From NCBI GenBank assembly GCA_017495165.1, contig JAFEII010000023.1, positions 62,001-126,000 of the forward strand: a DNA stretch of 64,000 bases. The letters run 5' to 3'. Source of the stretch: Hydromonas sp. Lineage in GTDB: Bacteria > Pseudomonadota > Gammaproteobacteria > Burkholderiales > Burkholderiaceae. This document shows, one piece after another, positions 54,955-64,000 of this stretch. The translations under genes and the position numbers were made by a program. The number at the start of each line of letters is the position of its first letter. Position 1 is the stretch's first letter. The notes beneath the pieces are model-generated. The model was not told where the DNA came from. It did no database searches and saw nothing but the letters and a program-made list of their open reading frames with translations.

Positions 54955-56129
54955 GGCGTCTTTTTGGGTAAATGTTTAAACACGAACATCATCAGCAACA
55001 AACCCGCGCCAATGATTGCGGCACAAGTGAAAAGCAGCAGATTCGCACCACCGGCAAGCCACATAAACGTGAGCAGCGGCGGGCCCATAATTGCACCCAA
55101 ATTCCCAAGCTGGGCAATTGCCGCGATGGATTGGCTTTGTTGCAGCGGCTGATGGGTCAAATAAGGAACCATGCCGTAAATACTGCCTTGTTGTAAGCCA
55201 AGTCCAAAAAATATGGCAACTTTAAAGACACTTAAGTTCATTTGTGCAAAGTTAGCTACAATTAAAAGCAGAATGGCCGCCAAAGTCAATCCAAAAGCCG
55301 CACGCACCATCTGCGGCGGTGTGGCGCGGTATTGCACAATCAGCCCCGCCACAAATGCCCCTGCCAATGTAAACAGCGGCATGGCCACACTCACCCACGG
55401 GGCAGGCGCACCCAATTGTGGCAACAATGTCAACAGCGCCACAAATAACGTGGTGTAACACATAAACATCAAGCTGGGCAAAGCGGTGCGCAGCTTGCCG
55501 TAAATTTCGACATGCAATTGCAACATGCGCCGCACATGAATCGGCTCAGGCGTTGTCACAATTAAATTGCGGTCAAGCTTGAGCGCAAAAAATACGCCCA
55601 TGAACAACATCAACGCACCATGCGCAAAAAACAAACCCGACACCTCAAAGCGCGCCAACCACCAAGGCGCAAATGCATTGGTCAGCGCAAACGCCATGCC
55701 AAAAAAAGTGCCCCACAAACTCATCACCAACGAGCGGTGACGCGGCGCACTGGCCGCCATTAACGTGGGCGCTGTCACCACAATGGCCAAATGCGATATT
55801 CCCTCTAAAACCCGCAACGCAAACATCACGCGCAGCGGTGGCAATGTCGATTCAACCAAAGACAACGCGCCGCCCAAAAACAAAGCCATTAATAAAATAT
55901 GTTTGTAACCCCAACGCTGAATAAACAAGCCCGCGCACGCAGCAAACACCACGCCAAACAAACTGGTAATCGACAGCAGCCAGCTCATGGCGCTTTCAGA
56001 AATACCGTAATGGGCTTGCAAAGTCGCAAACGTCACAGAGACTTGCGAGAACTGCATCGCTGCGCTCATGCCCGCCAACCATAAGGTTAAAATCAGCGGC
56101 CAATTGGTTTTTTGTGTCAGTGCGCTCAT
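54951..56129 (-). CDS. MFS transporter
   Basis: 392 residues, twelve membrane segments. Begins LILTLWLAGMSAAMQFSQVS; the loop between segments 2 and 3 has AGLFIQRWGYKHILLMALFL, a variant of the MFS RxGxRR loop. The sequence is of the general drug/sugar-like MFS type with no clear substrate clue. It overlaps the Smr gene upstream and the TRIC gene downstream by four bases each. Confidence 0.88.
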   Translation of the reverse strand: MSALTQKTNWPLILTLWLAGMSAAMQFSQVSVTFATLQAHYGISESAMSWLLSITSLFGVVFAACAGLFIQRWGYKHILLMALFLGGALSLVESTLPPLRVMFALRVLEGISHLAIVVTAPTLMAASAPRHRSLVMSLWGTFFGMAFALTNAFAPWWLARFEVSGLFFAHGALMLFMGVFFALKLDRNLIVTTPEPIHVRRMLQLHVEIYGKLRTALPSLMFMCYTTLFVALLTLLPQLGAPAPWVSVAMPLFTLAGAFVAGLIVQYRATPPQMVRAAFGLTLAAILLLIVANFAQMNLSVFKVAIFFGLGLQQGSIYGMVPYLTHQPLQQSQSIAAIAQLGNLGAIMGPPLLTFMWLAGGANLLLFTCAAIIGAGLLLMMFVFKHLPKKTP

Positions 56130-56776
56130 ATTGCCTCCGCCACGTGCAGTAAAACCAACACCGCGCCATGCCCGCCCGCCTTAGCTGGCGCGGCACAAAA
56201 CGCCAGCACATTGTGATTTTGCACCAGCCAATTGCGCACGTTTTGTTTTAAAACCGCCTCGCCTGTTTTGGAGCCATAACCTTGACCGTGGACAATACTC
56301 ACAACGCGTGCCTTGCTGTTTTGGACTTGGTACAAAAATGCACTCGTGGCAATCCGCGCTTCCTCAGCGGTTTTACCGTGCAAATCCAAACGCAACGCAG
56401 TCGGCCAAAAGCCCTGTTGCAGTTTTTTGAGCAACGCATCAGGCACGCCTTGGCGCACATAAATCCCCAATTCATCATCCCGCAAATGCCGCGCATCAAA
56501 GCCATCGGACAAATCATCTTTTGCCTTGGTTGTGGCGGCAGGGCGTGGTTTTTTGAGCTCAGGTAGTTTCATGTCGCGCGGTGGATGAATGTATTTGGGG
56601 CTGGTTTTAAGGGGAATAATCCCTTTCACCGCCGTGGCAAATTCACTCGCCAGCGCCTGCTCGCGCTGCTTGGCGGCTTTTTGCGCCAACGCAGCTTGCT
56701 CGCGCGCCAGCAGCTCTTGCTCAAGGTCTTTTTTGAGCAGGTTTAAATCGGCAAGACCGTAGGATTTGGCTTTCAT
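56126..56776 (-). CDS. Smr domain protein
   Basis: 216 residues. N-terminal coiled coil (LNLLKKDLEQELLAREQAA), a linker, then the Smr domain with LRLDLHGKTAEEARIATSAF (the DLHG motif, Asp-Leu-His-Gly) and VVSIVHGQGYGSKTGEAVLK (HGxG), ending VRNWLVQNHNVLAFCAAPAK and GGHGAVLVLL. Smr domains nick or cut nucleic acids; recent E. coli work implicates SmrB in cutting mRNA at collided ribosomes, and this protein has the same coil-linker-Smr order. First gene of a three-gene overlapping operon. Confidence 0.9.
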   Translation of the reverse strand: MKAKSYGLADLNLLKKDLEQELLAREQAALAQKAAKQREQALASEFATAVKGIIPLKTSPKYIHPPRDMKLPELKKPRPAATTKAKDDLSDGFDARHLRDDELGIYVRQGVPDALLKKLQQGFWPTALRLDLHGKTAEEARIATSAFLYQVQNSKARVVSIVHGQGYGSKTGEAVLKQNVRNWLVQNHNVLAFCAAPAKAGGHGAVLVLLHVAEAI

Positions 56777-56805
56777 AGGCTTTTTATGTTTGGGTTGATG
56801 TCATT

Positions 56806-56838
56806 AAAAAATCGCTCGGTTGCGCCGAACGATTTTTT
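56806..56838 (-). terminator. Terminator after trxB
   Basis: AAAAAATCG-C-TCGG / CCGA-A-CGATTTTTT stem with TTGCG loop, 40 bases after the trxB stop on the reverse strand. Confidence 0.85.
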
Positions 56839-56877
56839 ATCCGCCGCGCATCAACTTAAATGCGCGAGCCAAAAAAA

Positions 56878-57849
<972 letters not shown>

Positions 57850-57922
57850 TTAAATGGTTTCAAGTGCGCTATTATACTTGGTTTTAGCAATGCTGCGCCC
57901 CTCCAGACAGAAAGTAAATGAC

Positions 57923-58696
57923 ATGGCAAACAAGCAAAAAATCCCCAAATCTGACTACCAAGCCGAGCCGATTAGCTTCTCAGAACTTGACGGCGTGCGC
58001 TATTTGCACTTTGGCACGCCGTGGGTTCAAGGCGCGATGAATCTGAAAAAACCGTTTAAATTAGAACTCGAATACGCCCAAATGATGATGGCGTATTTGC
58101 TGTTTCAGCCCGCGCCCGCGCAAGTCGCACAGCTTGGCATGGGCTGCGCCAGCCTCACCAAGTTTATTTACAAACACATGCTTGACACCCACTCAACCGT
58201 GGTTGAACTCAACCCAGACGTGATTTCAGCCGCCTACGCCATGTTTAAACTGCCCGTAAGCTCAAGCATCAACGTGGTGGAGGCCGACGCCGCACAGTGG
58301 GTTGCCACGCAAAAAAACGCGTTTGATGTGCTACAAATTGACTTGTACGACGCAACCGCACGCGGGCCAGTCTGCGATTCGGTTGGGTTTTACACAGACT
58401 GTTTCAATGCGCTAAACGACAACGGCATGATGACCATCAACCTGTTTGGCGAACACCCAAGCTTTGTCAAAAACATCAATCATTTAAACAAAGCCTTTAA
58501 AAACCGCGTCGTGGCGCTGCCCGTCATCCATGAAGGCAACCGCATCGCCCTCGCATTTAAAGGCGCGCCAATTGCGCTTGAATGGACAGAGCTGTACCGC
58601 CGCGCCGACGAAATCAAAGATGCCTACAAACTCAAAGCCAAGCGCTGGGTCAGCGGCATCAAAGCCGCGCACCCGCACGACGTATTTCATATTTAG
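57923..58696 (+). CDS. Spermidine synthase-like protein (SpeE fold)
   Basis: 257 residues from ATG 57923 (AGAAAG upstream); the frame also extends to 57854. The class I methyltransferase fold of aminopropyltransferases is visible: VAQLGMGCASLTKFIYKHM, VVELNPDVISAAYAMFKLP, VVEADAAQWVATQKNAFDVL, QIDLYDATARGPVCDSVGFY. SpeE enzymes have GGGDGG at the first loop; here it is LGMGCAS, so polyamine synthesis is doubtful. Such SpeE-like proteins are widespread in Burkholderiales with unknown reaction. Not linked to speD here. Confidence 0.85.
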   Translation: MANKQKIPKSDYQAEPISFSELDGVRYLHFGTPWVQGAMNLKKPFKLELEYAQMMMAYLLFQPAPAQVAQLGMGCASLTKFIYKHMLDTHSTVVELNPDVISAAYAMFKLPVSSSINVVEADAAQWVATQKNAFDVLQIDLYDATARGPVCDSVGFYTDCFNALNDNGMMTINLFGEHPSFVKNINHLNKAFKNRVVALPVIHEGNRIALAFKGAPIALEWTELYRRADEIKDAYKLKAKRWVSGIKAAHPHDVFHI

Positions 58697-58821
58697 TAGG
58701 CAAAAAACGCCATTGCGGCTTTGTTTGCCCCCCAATCTGCGGGTCAAACAAAGCGCACCAAACCCGCCATCACAGCTTAAAACCAAATTTAAACATCACG
58801 TCAACCAACCAGAGAAAACCC

Positions 58822-59496
58822 ATGAGCGCACACCAATTATTCATCGTAGACACAGCCATTTCATTAGACAACGCCCCCAACCAAGCCCGTAAAATGTACG
58901 CGCACCTGCGCGCGCACAACATCATTGACGCAGGCCTGCACCCAGCAGGCGCATTGGCCAACTGCTTTGAACCCAGCTTCAAACTATCAAACGCCTACAT
59001 GGTTTTAAATGAGCCCGCAGGCGCAGCCAAAGACCGCGTGATTGAGGGGATTTCCATCAACGTATTCGGCCACTATTGGGCAGAGCAAAACGGTGAGATG
59101 ACGCTGCAAGAGTTTGGCCAAACCAACCCGCCAATCGCCATGCAACAGCGGTTTGATGGTTTTTTTAGCAACGACGACGGTGGCTTTTCGGCCAGCTGCC
59201 CGCACTGCAAAACGCAGGTACACATCTCGGACGAAGAATCAGACGACTTTGCCGAAGCCATCACAGAATTTGTGTGCAGTCCGAATGTGCCTAGTTTGAA
59301 CTGCCATTCCTGCCACCGCACCAGCCCACTCAACCAATACCACTCCAAAGACTTTGCGGTAGGCTATTTGGGCGTCACGCTCAACGGCATTGGCCGCCTC
59401 AAAATCAGCCCAGAGCAACGCGTCAAACTGCTCAAAGACTTGGGCTTTGCGCAGTTTGGCGCCAGCGTTGTATTTGCCGCCAATCACGTGAATTAA
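58822..59496 (+). CDS. Zinc-ribbon-like protein, unknown
   Basis: 224 residues from ATG 58822; the longer frame from 58582 overlaps the preceding gene and has no RBS. It starts MSAHQLFIVDTAISLDNAP. The second half contains SASCPHCKTQV and LNCHSCHRTS, two CxxC pairs about 38 residues apart, a likely zinc ribbon. VFGHYWAEQNGEMTLQEFGQ and DGFFSNDDGG precede it. No signal peptide. I do not recognise a family. It is the last chromosomal-type gene before the toxin-like locus. Confidence 0.7.
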   Translation: MSAHQLFIVDTAISLDNAPNQARKMYAHLRAHNIIDAGLHPAGALANCFEPSFKLSNAYMVLNEPAGAAKDRVIEGISINVFGHYWAEQNGEMTLQEFGQTNPPIAMQQRFDGFFSNDDGGFSASCPHCKTQVHISDEESDDFAEAITEFVCSPNVPSLNCHSCHRTSPLNQYHSKDFAVGYLGVTLNGIGRLKISPEQRVKLLKDLGFAQFGASVVFAANHVN

Positions 59497-59498
59497 AA

Positions 59499-59879
59499 GT
59501 GGTTGAATCCGCTTTTTTGACCTCCAAAGACGCGATTGCCCAGTTTGAACGCGACCACAACCGCCCACCAGACGGCACATTAGGCGCAAAAGACACCAAG
59601 CTTTTATACGACACCTTCAATCAAGCCACCAAACTGCTGCACGACAACGGCGGCGTGCTCGCCCAAGGCATGCACCACGCGCCATCAAGCAAGTTCTTCG
59701 GCAAAACCACGCAAGCGGCTCTGCAACAGTTCTAAGAAAAAAACGATTTGCCCGCAGACGACGTGCTCAAGCAAACAGACATTGCCCGCGTGGCTGGTAT
59801 ATCCACAAATTGGGTGCAGTGTGTGGCGTTAGCCTTGCTTATTTCGTCTTTAAATTGGGGTAAAGTAAGTGGATTTTAA
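59499..59879 (+). pseudogene. Peptidoglycan-binding-like remnant with internal stop
   Basis: Starts two bases after the preceding stop, without a real start site. The frame reads DAIAQFERDHNRPPDGTLGA and KFFGKTTQAALQQF, the PG_binding_1 pattern (F-G-x-x-T-x-x-A-L-x-x-F), then TAA at 59733-59735, then continues in the same frame LPADDVLKQTDIARVAGIS to 59879. The same module occurs three times in the large effector downstream, so this is probably the C-terminal scrap of a related, lost effector. The 200 bases after it hold only a promoter region. Confidence 0.65.
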
Positions 59880-60085
59880 TGATTGAAGTAAGCAATAAAT
59901 CGGTCGTAATAAGGATGATTGAAATTAATTTCGTACGTTATTATGTTTATAAATAGGTTTTTTAGAGGTTAGTATTAAACAATTGGCTGAAAGGTGTCGA
60001 TGTTTTGGTTTCGATATGTGGCCTGTTGTTTGGTCTAAAGATGCTTATTTGATCCGTCTCAATTGAACTAAAAAGGAGCAACACC

Positions 60086-60439
60086 ATGACACAACAAATC
60101 GACCCCGTAAAACTAAAAGCCGCCGCCGAACACTTTGAGTGGGTGTGTCAGCAATATCCTGATAATGATGATGTGCAGGGTTTATATCGTGGCTTGCAAA
60201 CGATGATTGAGGAGGCTAGGGTGGGGCGGGTGATTGAGCCTGTGGCGGATAGGCAGGATGTGCCATATGGCTATTCCTTTGCTGATGGTAAATTTCAAGG
60301 CTATGACAATCCAAGCGTGGATAGTGCATATTATGGTTTTTCAAGAGAGATGAGAGGCGGCTTGTCAGACGCAGCCAAACGAACTATTGCGAAACTTGCA
60401 GCAATGGATGCTGAAATTAAAGCAGGAGGTCTCGCATGA
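60086..60439 (+). CDS. Putative cytoplasmic immunity protein, copy 1
   Basis: 117 residues, preceded by AAAAAGGAG. No signal peptide or membrane segment. Starts MTQQIDPVKLKAAAEHFEW and shares with copy 2 (60918) the stretches VCQQYP, GRVIEPVADRQDVPY and the tail pattern YxGFSxEMxGGxxD; the middle and tail otherwise differ. Its stop overlaps the start of the truncated effector by four bases (ATGA). A small cytoplasmic protein encoded directly before and coupled to a toxin-like gene suggests immunity or chaperone function; unproven. Confidence 0.7.
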   Translation: MTQQIDPVKLKAAAEHFEWVCQQYPDNDDVQGLYRGLQTMIEEARVGRVIEPVADRQDVPYGYSFADGKFQGYDNPSVDSAYYGFSREMRGGLSDAAKRTIAKLAAMDAEIKAGGLA

Positions 60440-60921
60440 ATGACTTTGACTTGACACCAGAAGGAATTAAAAACCAATACGACGAAAAAACCATTGCAGA
60501 AGCCAAAACATTTAAAACTCACGGAGTAAGTGAGCTGGATGCGGACGCTTATTTAAATACATCTGATGGAAAGCTGTATTTTAAGAGACTTCGTGAGTTT
60601 GACCAAAAGTCTTCTTTCGATGATTTATATGACCGCGCAGTTGGTCAAATCCGCTCAGGCACCGACCTCCCGCGCATGGAAATCATGAACGAGCCGCTTG
60701 TCCAACTTGTGCCCGCTGGTGGCAAACCACCATCAGATTCTATGCCTTTTTGGATAAAAGAAGCGGACTTTCAAGCGGCCAGCAATGCAGGTTATGATTT
60801 GTTTCTTCATTTTGGACTTCCAATTAAATCAGAAAATTACGATGTATATCGAATCGCACCAAAAGCACCAACTATGGTATGGGTTCGCCAATCAAAATCA
60901 CCTAACGGAGAAGCAAAATGA
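60436..60921 (+). CDS. Orphan N-terminal module of the effector (truncated copy)
   Basis: 161 residues. Residues 1-90 match the start of the large effector at 61268: MNDFDLTPEGIKNQYDEKT versus MINDFDLTPNEIKQQYPEEV, then the shared TFKTHGVSELDAD-type stretch and IGQIRSGTDLPRMEIMNEP-type stretch. The matching continues weakly to DVYRIAPKAP, then the protein ends after 17 more residues where the full effector goes on to its GGATQY motif. It is either a truncated toxin or a decoy/adaptor. It overlaps both neighbours by four bases. Confidence 0.75.
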   Translation: MNDFDLTPEGIKNQYDEKTIAEAKTFKTHGVSELDADAYLNTSDGKLYFKRLREFDQKSSFDDLYDRAVGQIRSGTDLPRMEIMNEPLVQLVPAGGKPPSDSMPFWIKEADFQAASNAGYDLFLHFGLPIKSENYDVYRIAPKAPTMVWVRQSKSPNGEAK

Positions 60922-61271
60922 CCCAACAAATTGATCCCGTAAAACTTAAAGCCGCTGCTGAACACCTTGAATGGGTGTGTCAGCAATATCCGAATGATGA
61001 AAAAGTACAGGGTTTGTACAACGGCTTGTTGCCGATGATTGAGGAGGCTAAGGCTGGGCGGGTGATTGAGCCTGTGGCGGATAGGCAGGATGTGCCTTAT
61101 CAATGGGCTGTAAATGTGGAAGGACTTTATGATTCATATCTGCAACCGAGCGTTAGAGGGGCTTATGTTGGCTTTTCAACAGAAATGAAAGGTGGACCAA
61201 CTGATACGGAAAAAGAAATCTATTCTTATCTTGATGAATTAAGAGCGGCTAAAAATGGATGTCAATCATGA
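60918..61271 (+). CDS. Putative cytoplasmic immunity protein, copy 2
   Basis: 117 residues, paralogue of the gene at 60086, 832 bases downstream. MTQQIDPVKLKAAAEHLEW is nearly identical at the start; the tail is YVGFSTEMKGGPTDTEKEI. The region between (QWAVNVEGLYDSYLQPSVRG) differs, as expected if specificity lies there. Coupled by ATGA overlaps to the truncated effector before and the full effector after it. It is the likely partner of the full-length effector. Confidence 0.7.
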   Translation: MTQQIDPVKLKAAAEHLEWVCQQYPNDEKVQGLYNGLLPMIEEAKAGRVIEPVADRQDVPYQWAVNVEGLYDSYLQPSVRGAYVGFSTEMKGGPTDTEKEIYSYLDELRAAKNGCQS

Positions 61272-64000
61272 TTAACGATTTTGATTTAACTCCTAACGAA
61301 ATCAAGCAGCAATATCCAGAAGAAGTCATCAAAGAAGCTAAGACCTTTAGAACTCATGGTGTAAGCGAATTGGAAGCGGATACTTACTTAAAAACACCCG
61401 AAGGGAAAAAATATGTGCAAAGACTTTTTGAAGCTGATCCGCACGCAAGCAATGATGAAATAACTACCCGCGCCATCGGTCAAATCCGCTCAGGCACCGA
61501 CCTCCCCCGCATGGAAATCATGAACGAGCCGATGATTAAAATCGTTGCGCACGGCAAAGGCGTTTCTGATTACACCGTGTTTTTTGGTCCAGAGTCTGAA
61601 CTTCACACGGCAAGTGCCGACGGTAAAAATCTATCTAAATATTTTGCTTTGCCCGCAGGTAGCGATGGGCAGCAATTTGACGTATATCGCATAGTGCCCA
61701 AGCAACCCACCGAAGTGTTTATCAGTACGGTAGCACCCAGCACTGAATTTGATGGTCAAGTGGTTAAAGCAGGCGGTGCAACGCAGTATCTAACCCCCAA
61801 TCGCGCCTTATACGAAAAACCCGAATTCGTCACAACCGTTCAAAACCGCATCTTCATCCCCCACCAAAAAGACCTACAAATCCCCAGCGACCTAAAAAAC
61901 ACCACCATCCAAACCATCGGCGGCATCAATCGCACCGAACTTGCCACAATGAGCGACGAGTTAATCGCCAAAGGTTACAGCCAACCCAAAGCGCTTGAAG
62001 CCGTTAACGCTCGTGTGGCCGTAAGCTCAGCATTAGAAGAGCTTAAAACTGGGCGCGCAATCCAATTACCTGATGGGTTTAACCACAGCCTCACCACGTT
62101 ACGTGATGCTGGCGTTGCGTTAAAAGACTCGCCGCAGAGCCTTGCGCTAGGCAAGCAAATTACAGCAGGCACCGCGTGGGTAAATGGTGATGCGGGTTTG
62201 GCGCAGACCGTGCTCAATGCGCCAGCAAAAGCCACCCAACCATCAAGCACTTTCAGCATTGCCCACAAAGACGTCAATGCTCCAGAACCGATCCTACCTA
62301 AACGCGCCATTGAAACCAGCCCGCCACCAACCATGAGTACGCACCAAGCAGTGACAGCCGAACAGTCGCAACGACAAGCCGCTGAACTGCAAGAAATCAA
62401 CCGCCCCGTTGTTGCAGCCGAAGCGCAAACCCGCAGCGCGCAAGCTGCTTTGCAAAATCAAATCAAGGCTGAAAGTTTAAAACCCCACATACCGCAAGCC
62501 GTCAAGCCAATAACGCATGTGGGCGCTGTTGAGGCGGTATCCAAAACCCCCGACATTTCCATAAAACCAACCGTACCAGCAGTACCAACAGGACTGATAG
62601 GCGAACTGGCAGACTCTCCAGCAGTCAAACTCGCAGGCAAAGCCGCCACACCGCTTGCTATAGCCGCAGGTGCATACGCGCTTGGCAAGCAAGTCAGTGA
62701 TGGCATTGCCAATGAAACCACCGCCCAAGGCAAGGTCAGCGTTGGCACGAGCGTTGCCGCCAATACATTGCTAGAAACAGGCGTTGGCGCAGTGGGCGCG
62801 GCTTACGGCACAGTCGAAGGTTGGGTGGTGGGCGCAGGAGATTATGGTAAAAACGGTCTTTTGGGGGCAGCCATTGGCGCTGGGGCAGGCGCAAAACACC
62901 GTAGCACCCAGCTTGTGGCCGATTTCAAAGCCACATCAATAGAAAACACCATCAAAACAACGGCGGCAGACTGGACGGATACTGGGTTTAAAGCCTACAA
63001 CGGCTCGACCTTTGAACACACGGTGAACACCGTTTCCACCAAAACCAATGCATTCATAGCCACCTCAAACCAAGCACTTAACGACGTGAGCAACACCATC
63101 TCCCAAACCTATCAAAACTCAGGCGCAGCACCGTATGTAAACCGCGCCGCGCAGTTCACCGAACACGCAACCCAAAGCGCCGCCCAAGCCGTAAAACCTG
63201 CAACCGATTATGTCTCAGAGAAAGTTGATGTCGCACAAGAAAAGCTCAATGGCTACTGGAACAGATTCACCCAAACAGAAATCGCCCAAAAGCTCACCAA
63301 CGGTTACAACAAAACCGTTGCAGACACCAATCAAGACTTAAACCGCGCAGGCATCCCAACAGGAGAACCCGCAGCACAAACGCCAGCACAACCCCAAGCA
63401 CAACCCGCCCCCGCCCCCAAACCCATCGAAATGGGCATGGGCGCAAATGGCAAAGGGGTCAAACAAGTACAGCAAGCCCTCAACGCCTTGGGTGCCAACA
63501 TCCACACAGATGGGCATTTTGGTAAAAGCACCGCTCAAGCGCTCCAAGCCTTCCAGCGCGTACACCATCGACAACTTAACGTAGACGGCACGGTCGGCGA
63601 CAATGACATCTCAGTCATCCATCAAGCCCTCAAGCGACAAGCGAACATCAAAAACGGCCAAAGCAACCTTAACGAATTGGGCGCAGACCTCAAAGTCAAC
63701 GGCCGCATGGACAAAGCCACCGTTGCAGCGGTCAAAGAGTTCCAAACCGAGCACCACCTCAAAGTCACAGGCGCGCTCAATAACGCCACCCAAAAAACAC
63801 TCGGTCATGAGGTACAAGAGCAACGGCAAACACACATCAAACAGATTCAAACCGCACTCAACGAGCTCGGCGCAGAGCTCACAGTCGACGGCCACATCGG
63901 TAAAGCCACCGTTGCGGCAGTAAAAGACTTCCAAACCGAGCACCACCTCAAAGCCACAGGCAAACTGGATGGCAATACCATAAACGCGATGAACCAAGCC
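61268..64000 (+). CDS. Large putative effector with PG-binding repeats, cut by window edge
   Basis: Open for 911 codons to the window end. No signal peptide. Residues 1-90: conserved effector N-terminus shared with the gene at 60436. About 95-195: possible toxin domain with DVYRIVPKQPTEVFISTVAP and KAGGATQYLTPNRALYEKP, recalling NAD-using toxins such as TNT (GG-x-Q-Y/F); weak. About 200-440: Ala/Gln-rich helical. About 447-550: hydrophobic Gly/Ala-rich stretch (VGAVGAAYGTVEGWVVGAG). About 718-911: three PG_binding-type modules (GKGVKQVQQALNALG; LNELGADLKVNGRMDKATV; LNELGAELTVDGHIGKATV). This build occurs in T4SS-linked antibacterial effectors; a C-terminal secretion domain would lie beyond the edge. 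Confidence 0.75.
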   Translation, partial: MINDFDLTPNEIKQQYPEEVIKEAKTFRTHGVSELEADTYLKTPEGKKYVQRLFEADPHASNDEITTRAIGQIRSGTDLPRMEIMNEPMIKIVAHGKGVSDYTVFFGPESELHTASADGKNLSKYFALPAGSDGQQFDVYRIVPKQPTEVFISTVAPSTEFDGQVVKAGGATQYLTPNRALYEKPEFVTTVQNRIFIPHQKDLQIPSDLKNTTIQTIGGINRTELATMSDELIAKGYSQPKALEAVNARVAVSSALEELKTGRAIQLPDGFNHSLTTLRDAGVALKDSPQSLALGKQITAGTAWVNGDAGLAQTVLNAPAKATQPSSTFSIAHKDVNAPEPILPKRAIETSPPPTMSTHQAVTAEQSQRQAAELQEINRPVVAAEAQTRSAQAALQNQIKAESLKPHIPQAVKPITHVGAVEAVSKTPDISIKPTVPAVPTGLIGELADSPAVKLAGKAATPLAIAAGAYALGKQVSDGIANETTAQGKVSVGTSVAANTLLETGVGAVGAAYGTVEGWVVGAGDYGKNGLLGAAIGAGAGAKHRSTQLVADFKATSIENTIKTTAADWTDTGFKAYNGSTFEHTVNTVSTKTNAFIATSNQALNDVSNTISQTYQNSGAAPYVNRAAQFTEHATQSAAQAVKPATDYVSEKVDVAQEKLNGYWNRFTQTEIAQKLTNGYNKTVADTNQDLNRAGIPTGEPAAQTPAQPQAQPAPAPKPIEMGMGANGKGVKQVQQALNALGANIHTDGHFGKSTAQALQAFQRVHHRQLNVDGTVGDNDISVIHQALKRQANIKNGQSNLNELGADLKVNGRMDKATVAAVKEFQTEHHLKVTGALNNATQKTLGHEVQEQRQTHIKQIQTALNELGAELTVDGHIGKATVAAVKDFQTEHHLKATGKLDGNTINAMNQA

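Noticed and set aside
58582-58821. N-terminal extension of the zinc-ribbon protein
   Set aside because: It overlaps the preceding gene in another frame and is basic low-complexity sequence; a better start lies at 58822.

Overview
The window looks like a chromosomal segment of a betaproteobacterium, most likely Burkholderiales. This rests on an iscR-iscS-iscU-iscA-hscB-hscA-fdx cluster, acnB, an Mg-type HemB, split etfB/etfA, creBC and an acetate permease pair. The genus cannot be fixed from the sequence. Much of the non-coding DNA is occupied by palindromic repeats, including a family that fits the Neisseria dRS3 consensus (ATTCCC-N8-GGGAAT).

Layout. 0-15.8 kb is mainly housekeeping: malic enzyme (cut by the left edge), a secreted Cys-repeat protein, an AtaL-like protein, dnaE, a glycosyltransferase with an O-antigen-ligase-like protein, a ZIP transporter overlapping hemB, etfB and etfA separated by a palindromic repeat, an acyl-CoA dehydrogenase and a methyltransferase. 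15.8-18.7 kb is a small accessory island: an AT-rich PD-(D/E)XK nuclease, a broken SDR gene, a DUF3833 lipoprotein and a MITE-like element, bracketed by inverted 33-bp repeats. 18.7-33 kb returns to core functions: creBC, trmL, rpsO, pnp with a long leader hairpin, rsfS, an RhlE-type helicase, yjcH-actP, a TerC-family protein and a TctDE-like two-component system.

33.2-37.6 kb is accessory: three near-identical tandem lipoprotein-like genes followed by a putative HExxH metallopeptidase effector, all four starting with the same ~30-codon leader, then a membrane coiled-coil protein. 37.6-45.3 kb holds an MHS transporter, an OmpA-like protein, acnB, an acetyltransferase and metC. 45.4-52.8 kb is the isc operon, interrupted between hscB and hscA by a GIY-YIG nuclease, three dRS3-like repeat units and an unknown membrane protein. 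52.9-54.3 kb carries remains of a type IV secretion locus: virB5 with a frameshift, a small lipoprotein, and virB6 cut off at a block of repeats. 54.3-59.5 kb has an smr-MFS-TRIC operon, trxB, a spermidine-synthase-like protein and a zinc-ribbon protein.

59.5-64 kb is a second toxin-like locus: a peptidoglycan-binding remnant, then two copies of a small putative immunity gene alternating with a truncated and a full-length effector, all joined by ATGA overlaps. The full-length gene runs off the right edge after 911 codons. The two effector loci share one logic: copies of the effector 5' end are interleaved with duplicated partner genes. With the VirB5/VirB6 remains, this suggests a lineage that has, or had, a T4SS-linked contact-toxin repertoire. 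That is the most novel part of the window; the toxin and immunity roles are inference.
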